Positions 59,613-64,000 of a stretch of 64,000 nt of DNA are shown here, piece after piece. A program made the translations under genes and the position numbers. This DNA comes from Lepidostoma basale. Its lineage: Eukaryota; Arthropoda; Insecta; Trichoptera; Lepidostomatidae. Each line of letters begins with the position of its first letter. Positions within the stretch are counted from its first letter, which is position 1. Under the pieces are notes generated by a model, which searched no databases, was not told the DNA's origin, and saw nothing but the letters and a program-made list of their open reading frames with translations. The stretch lies in contig JAHDVF020001353.1 in the NCBI GenBank assembly GCA_022606425.2, positions 558,001 through 622,000 on the forward strand, read 5' to 3'.

Positions 59613-60040
59613 TTCTTAAATAAAGAACATCGCGTCACGTGATTAAAAATTCAAATCACCTGACTTCAATTGATCGGACATACTCGAACCATCTGACACC
59701 AATTCACAATTTCTAACCACTTTTTATCGCAATGAATTTCATCCTAGATTATTAACCCCTCGAACACAATGCGGGGGTTATGTGACCCGGCCCATCTAGC
59801 CAGCTTTGTAGGACCCATTATCTCCTTGTCAGCGTTTTGTACGGCGCGACGTCAACTCTGACACGACATCGCTTGATTGATTGGGAAAATTCATTTTTCT
59901 TTTTAACGCCATTTTCTGGGGATGGAGTGTCACGTGTGATATCTATAAATCAGCCACGTTCGACGTTGTTGTTTAACTTTCATACTCTTGCGCCGATTTT
60001 CGATTTTAGTTACCATATTATATTAATATTCTTCTTCTTT
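59613..60040. other. Unassigned, mixed composition
   Basis: 59760-59860 is GC-richer (CACAATGCGGGGGTTATGTG; GTACGGCGCGACGTCAACTC). No gene or repeat recognised. Confidence 0.3.
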
Positions 60041-60430
60041 TAATAGATCTGACGATCTGTGACCCAGAAATTATATCTCGTCGGATGATGAGATCCAGCT
60101 GTCCCTCCATCTCTTAGGCGGTCTTCCAGGTGGGCGGTGTCCGAAGGGGATTTCATAAGCGGCTGCATATGCAAGTCTGTCACTATCCTTTAAGGCTACA
60201 TGGTACCTCCAATATCTTCTTCGGGATCTACTCCACTCAACGATATCCTCCATTTCGCAAGTTTTTCTTATGTCTACGGCGCGGACACGATCTTGGAGAG
60301 TTTTTCCAGTAATTGGATCTTAGGACCTTCATCTCCGATGTTCTTAGTAGTCCCTTGGTTTGCACAGTGTCAGCCCGCGTCCCTACAGCGTACGTCATGA
60401 TAGGTCGCACGCATGTTTTATAGATTCTGA
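60041..60430 (-). mobile_element. LINE-C copy, 3' part
   Basis: Minus strand: RACDLSxTYAVGTRADTVQT-type start, MEDIVEWSRSRRRYWRYHVA, YAAAYEIPFGHRPPGRPPKR, WRDSWISSSDEI, stop, then a purine tail. Open over the last 60 codons, frameshifted before. Confidence 0.85.
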
Positions 60431-60591
60431 TCTGATATTAATATTATATATTTCCATAAATAATGTCACTTTAGAGTCTATACCCGGTGGATGACGTCAG
60501 TGACCTTTGTTTTTTTCTCTTACCGTATCGTTTCTGACTCTGTCTCTTAGGCTTATTCCTAACATGGTTCTTTCCATGGCTTTTCATGGCC
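60431..60591 (-). mobile_element. Unassigned spacer with LINE-F shred
   Basis: TCTTAGGCTTATTCCTAACA and TTCTTTCCATGGCTTTTCAT at 60540-60590 match the MERTMLGISL codons of LINE-F on the minus strand. The rest is unassigned. Confidence 0.45.
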
Positions 60592-60725
60592 GATAAGAAC
60601 ATCAGATGCAGCGTTTATGTTCAGTATTTAGATTTAAAACACGTCTCAATGTGCCCTTGAAGTGATTACATCACCAAAACGGCGCTTTAAAAGTAAGCAT
60701 ATTGTTATAATTATTATTATGATTT
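60592..60725 (+). mobile_element. LINE-B 3' UTR and tail
   Basis: CAGATGCAGCGTTTATGTTC, AAAACACGTCTCAATGTGCC, AAAACGGCGCTTTAAAAGTA and a decayed ATT tail; matches 26534-26655. Confidence 0.8.
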
Positions 60726-60794
60726 TTATAATAAATACTTTTTTTTTCAATAAAATTTTTCCCCCCTGTTTTTAACTTTATAAATAATTAATTA

Positions 60795-60950
60795 ACTAAC
60801 CATCACGTCTTCTCTCCGAAGGGGTATGCAGAATGAATGAACTGCCACACTATTCTTTCCTGAGATACTTCTCTCTGGATTCCTCAATATTCATACATCG
60901 TGCCATGCACGCACGTCGATTTCTCTGACTTCTCGCGTGGTTCTAACTTT
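60795..60950 (-). mobile_element. LINE-A 3' end
   Basis: AACTAACCATCACGTCTTCT, GAACTGCCACACTATTCTTT, GCACGCACGTCGATTTCTCT; truncated at 60950. Confidence 0.85.
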
Positions 60951-61024
60951 ATATATTATAATATTTATAATCTTACACAACTGACACTTCATCTTATTTT
61001 TAAATAATAAAAATAACACATTTA

Positions 61025-61130
61025 CGACTAATTAACTCACTAACTAACCATCACGCCGTTTCACCGGAGAGGTAGGCAAAGTTGATGGACCGCCACACTC
61101 TTCTATCCTGACATAACTCTGGCGTCTCTT
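61025..61130 (-). mobile_element. LINE-A 3' end
   Basis: CACTAACTAACCATCACGCC, ACCGCCACACTCTTCTATCC, then cut by the CR1-like LINE tail at 61136. Confidence 0.85.
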
Positions 61131-61135
61131 ATTTT

Positions 61136-61440
61136 TTCAAATCAAATCAGTTTATTTTCTCAAAAGATATTATAAACAACAACTAGAATTAAAGGCATCT
61201 ATTGAGAACAGGTAAAATATAACATAATAATACTCGTACCAGTAACGCATGAGAAATGGTTCGACTTTAGAAATACAAGATACTCTCCAAAGTCAAAAGT
61301 ATTTGTCTTATAAACGTTCATTCAATTATATGTAAAAATTCGATCTCCGACGCGACCGGCATCACAAGAGGTAGGTTGGTTCTGCATGTTGGGGATAAAA
61401 CAGTCTGTGCTGACGTTGTCGAAGATAAAGATGGATACCC
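61136..61440 (-). mobile_element. CR1/Jockey-like LINE 3' end, TTGAT-type tail
   Basis: Starts (3' end) with CAAATCAAATCAGTTTATTT, then CATCTATTGAGAACAGGTAA (reverse of GATGCC...ACCTGTTCTCAATAG), and a decayed coding end with AGGTAGGTTGGTTCTGCATG (RTNLP codons). Confidence 0.75.
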
Positions 61441-61844
61441 TCCAAGATGACAGAATTTTCAAAGAATGTTCTTCTACGTTCACACACCGTGACACGCACA
61501 GTGAAATCTCAAGAGGTCATTCTGATGTTATGTTTAGTAACTTTGCTTCTTATTGGCATTATTGTCCCTCCAATGAATCCCGAGTATTTTTTTTAACATA
61601 GAATTGCATATTATTTTTTTATTGAAAGTTATTTTATTACACTGGCAATATCAATAAATCAGGACTTTCGTGTTCCTCAAGCGTTTTCAATTAAATATTC
61701 CGAATTTGGAGTGAACTTTTCTTGAGCGTTATGCACCGAGCATGGTACCAGGGAGGGTTGAAACATTTACGGATTAAAATAATACTTACTACAGAAACTC
61801 TGTAATCTCATAAAGAATTTTAGCCCCCTTGGCGTCATTCAAAG
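61441..61844. other. Mostly unassigned
   Basis: A small LINE-A shred at 61466-61505 (TTCTTCTACGTTCACACACC). The rest shows no gene or repeat. Confidence 0.35.
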
Positions 61845-62200
61845 CTCGTCGTTTCTGTGCCTTTTGCTCAGAGCAGTCCCCCAGATCCATATAGACCTAA
61901 AACTGAGAATACTCCTCATCAAGACCTACGTATGGAGTATCTTGATGTACGGCTGCGAGACATGGTGTCTATCCGAAAGAGATAAACGGAGACTAGAGGC
62001 TTTTGAGATGTGGTCCTATAGAAGACTATTAGGAATTTCCTGGAGAGACCACATCACAAATGAGGAGGTTCTCCAAAGAATCGAAGTAGGAACGCACCTG
62101 CTCAGGACATTGTCCGAAAGGCGTGCAAGATGTATCGGCCATGTAATACGACAATAAAATGTTGCAAACCAATCTCAGGATTGAAACCAGAGAGAGAGAA
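61845..62200 (+). mobile_element. LINE-E copy
   Basis: DLKLRILLIKTYVWSILMYG, CETWCLSERDKRRLEAFEMW, SYRRLLGISWRDHITNEEVL, QRIEVGTHLLRTLSERRARC and a stop at RQ; then a deletion to the 3' end AATCTCAGGATTGAAACCAG. It keeps core residues better than 37880-38370. Confidence 0.85.
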
Positions 62201-62324
62201 CCAAATCAGCTAGAACATTATCCACCAGGCGCTCTCTATGCCTTTATCTAATCTATAATAGGTGACCAGCTAACCAATAATGGGATTCCTTAGAATTAAG
62301 TCGTCTAAAGTTAATTAATAATAC

Positions 62325-62445
62325 ACTTTGGAATTGAAAAATAACACTATTTATTTTCCATTTAAATATTACATATCTCGACATGTTTCGGAGGAGACCT
62401 CCACCTTCAGGTATAAATATATAACGAGAAACTAAACAATGAAAG
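62325..62445 (-). repeat. FB-3 single arm
   Basis: GGAATTGAAAAATAACACTA, CATATCTCGACATGTTTCGG, AGGAGACCTCCACCTTCAGG. One arm of the FB-3 palindrome. Confidence 0.7.
62385..62415 (-). ncRNA. Hammerhead-ribozyme-like motif (FB-3)
   Basis: Minus strand CTGAAGG (last core base A changed to G), stem II GGAGG-TCT-CCTCC with five perfect pairs, GAAAC (62399-62395), ATGTC with GUC at 62392-62390. CATG before UC is self-complementary. Confidence 0.45.
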
Positions 62446-62496
62446 ACTTATAAAAACGCATTTAATAATCATAACAATATAAATGTATTGTTACTT

Positions 62497-63100
62497 TAGC
62501 GAAGCATGCAAGCAACTGGCAAAAGAAGGATGAAAGTAGAATAAATGCAGTATATCTAAATGAGATCTCTTAGACGAATGGGTGGACCATCACGCCGTCG
62601 CACCGAAGGGATACGCAGAAAGAATGGACTGCCACACTTTTTTTTCCTGACATTTCTCACATCGTGTCATGCACGCGCGTCGATTTCTCTGACTCCTCAC
62701 ATGGCCGACATTCAATATTTGATTTATTTGATCGTGCCACGTTTTCCTCAGTCTTCTTGTATTCCTGGTTCCATTTACATCGTTTACATATAATTTTTTT
62801 GCCATTCATTCTTTCCATATGTCCAAACCATATTATTGATCCTTTCATTATTTTGTTCATAACACCATCATTCGCACCGCATTCACTTCTTATATTATCA
62901 TTCGACACTCTATCATACACAGAGTATCCACACAATCGTCTAAGATATCTCATTTCTACTGCATTTATTCTATTTTCATCCTTATTTTGCCAGTTCCATG
63001 CTTCGCTTCCATGCATAAGAAACGGTAGAATAACACCATTGTGGACTGATTGTGTTCTAGCCTTTTTGGATAGGTTTGTTTTATTGTCAAGAATCAATAA
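62497..63100. mobile_element. LINE-A, two opposed pieces
   Basis: 62497-62585 plus (GCGAAGCATGCAAGCAACTG, AGACGAATGGGTGGA) meets a minus-strand copy 62586-63100 whose reading is LSKKARTQSVHNGVILPFLM, HGSEAWNWQNKDENRINAVE, YLRRLCGYSVYDRVSNDNIR, GSIIWFGHMERMNG and, after frameshifts, KTWHDQINQILNVGHVRSQR. The 3' tail of the minus copy is lost at the junction. Confidence 0.85.
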
Positions 63101-63544
63101 TAAAATAGTACTTTAATATAATACATTACATTATGATTACCTTATATAAATCTCTCTTGTTGTTTTATTTCTTCTTAAAAGGAGCTTAGATAATCTATTA
63201 AGATATCTCTTTTTTCAATGTCGTTTATTAGTTTTTTTTTAAATTACTTTTACCGTGAACGCTTTGACCTCGCCTCTTACACCCTGTATAGTCACGTGCC
63301 GATGGGAAATTAGACAAAGTTTTTGAAGGCATTATTTATATAGGCTGTCGTGACAAATGGTAGTGGAAAGGTCTTGAATTTTTAATGTCATGATGAAATA
63401 ACACCATTTGTATTCTTGCAGGGTGTACCGAAATACTTTCGCCTCTTTCGAGAGCTCGGATAACCTGGAAAATTAAAGGAAAACAATAGTTTTAATGCGT
63501 TTTAGGCGCGAGGGAAATGTTAGTTATTTATTATTTATTTACAT
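63101..63544. other. Unassigned
   Basis: Includes TACACCCTGTATAGTCACGT and TTCTTGCAGGGTGTACCGAA; the latter resembles a splice acceptor, but no exon follows convincingly. No gene assigned. Confidence 0.3.
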
Positions 63545-64000
63545 AATCCATAAACGGTGGATACGTGTAACATAAATTAAATAAACACAAAAGTCCGGAT
63601 CGTCCATGTTTCAACATGTGCAACATCGAAAAAAACATTATGTGTTATTACATTATGTGCTAAATTAAAAAAACGGTGAATACGTGGAACATAAATTAAA
63701 TGGACAATATGTGCACCATCTAAAAAGAATATTTTGTGTTAAATTATTTTTATTTTGTTATTTTATTTTATATCATTGTATTTTATATTATTTGTTTAAG
63801 ATTGGTTTTGTGGGTGTTGAACGATCGAAGTGTGCGCGGGAGATGCCTATTGGTGGCGATGAGGTTCGCAACCCATCACACCGCGTCTCCCACGGGGCGA
63901 AAAGAGAAGGATGGAGTGCCGCATCAGTAAAAGTGTGACAGTCCATTCTTTCTGCCTACCCTTTCGGGGAGACGGCGTGATGGTTAGTTAGTTAGTTAGA
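63545..64000 (+). mobile_element. SINE-4, full-length copy
   Basis: From about TCCATAAACGGTGGATACGT through the AT-rich half with two ACATAAATTAAAT blocks, the body GGGAGATGCCTATTGGTGGC, B-box-like GGTTCGCAACC (63863-63873), the LINE-A 3' end TTTCGGGGAGACGGCGTGAT and (GTTA)n. No A box is obvious. The open frame across the body (63684-63938) is not a gene. The window edge cuts close to the tail. Confidence 0.85.

Noticed and set aside
63410..63470. Splice acceptor and exon at TTCTTGCAGGGTGTACC
   Set aside because: The acceptor shape is fair, but all frames downstream soon close and no donor is evident.
63684..63938. 84-codon frame also seen at 44583-44852
   Set aside because: It is a by-product of the GC-rich SINE-4 body running into the LINE-A end; no copy has a conserved start.

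Overview
This is an AT-rich eukaryotic window that I read as gene-desert or intronic DNA of an insect with a large, repeat-dense genome. The grounds are animal-type non-LTR retrotransposons, a BEL/Pao LTR element, mariner and piggyBac relics, tRNA-derived SINEs and a short TTAGG array (the insect telomere unit). A beetle is possible, but nothing here fixes the order. I found no convincing full host gene; the best host-like signal is a 35-nt candidate microexon at 32472-32506.

Layout. About 60% of the window is recognisable mobile DNA. The commonest family, LINE-A, is an endonuclease/RT-type non-LTR element seen as about 35 mostly 5'-truncated copies on both strands. They end in (GTTA)n or (GTT)n. 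Other LINEs are LINE-B (L2-like, (ATT)n tail), LINE-C, -D, -E and -F (RT C-terminal regions), and a CR1/Jockey-like family with pentanucleotide tails; its best copy, 27428-29037, has an uninterrupted RT frame. Four short families look like SINEs. SINE-1 is tRNA-derived and shares its 3' end with the LINE at 50703-51130. SINE-4 shares its 3' end with LINE-A. At 11327-16409 lies a BEL/Pao element with both LTRs, a 5-bp target duplication and a 893-codon open frame whose RT active site is broken. Nested insertions with readable target duplications occur at 3829, 11322, 24657, 32910 and 41717.

Most interesting signal. At least five families of short, often palindromic repeats (FB-1 to FB-5) carry hammerhead-ribozyme-like cores: CTGANGA, a stem II hairpin, GAAA, then a short self-complementary stretch (CATG, CCGG, CTAG or CAGCTG) followed by UC or UU. 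The best copies are at 10895-10945, 42803-42850, 42968-43020, 36085-36120 and 62385-62415. Two copies of FB-2 are exactly 251 bp and have 10- to 11-bp target duplications, so these are mobile units. Hammerheads with very short stem III are known from Penelope-like elements and other retroelements. Several families of them as foldback units in one 64-kb window, with palindromic stem III in four families, is the feature I would pursue first.

Regions called unassigned are mostly AT-rich single-copy-looking DNA in which I see no gene; they may be introns or old decayed repeats.
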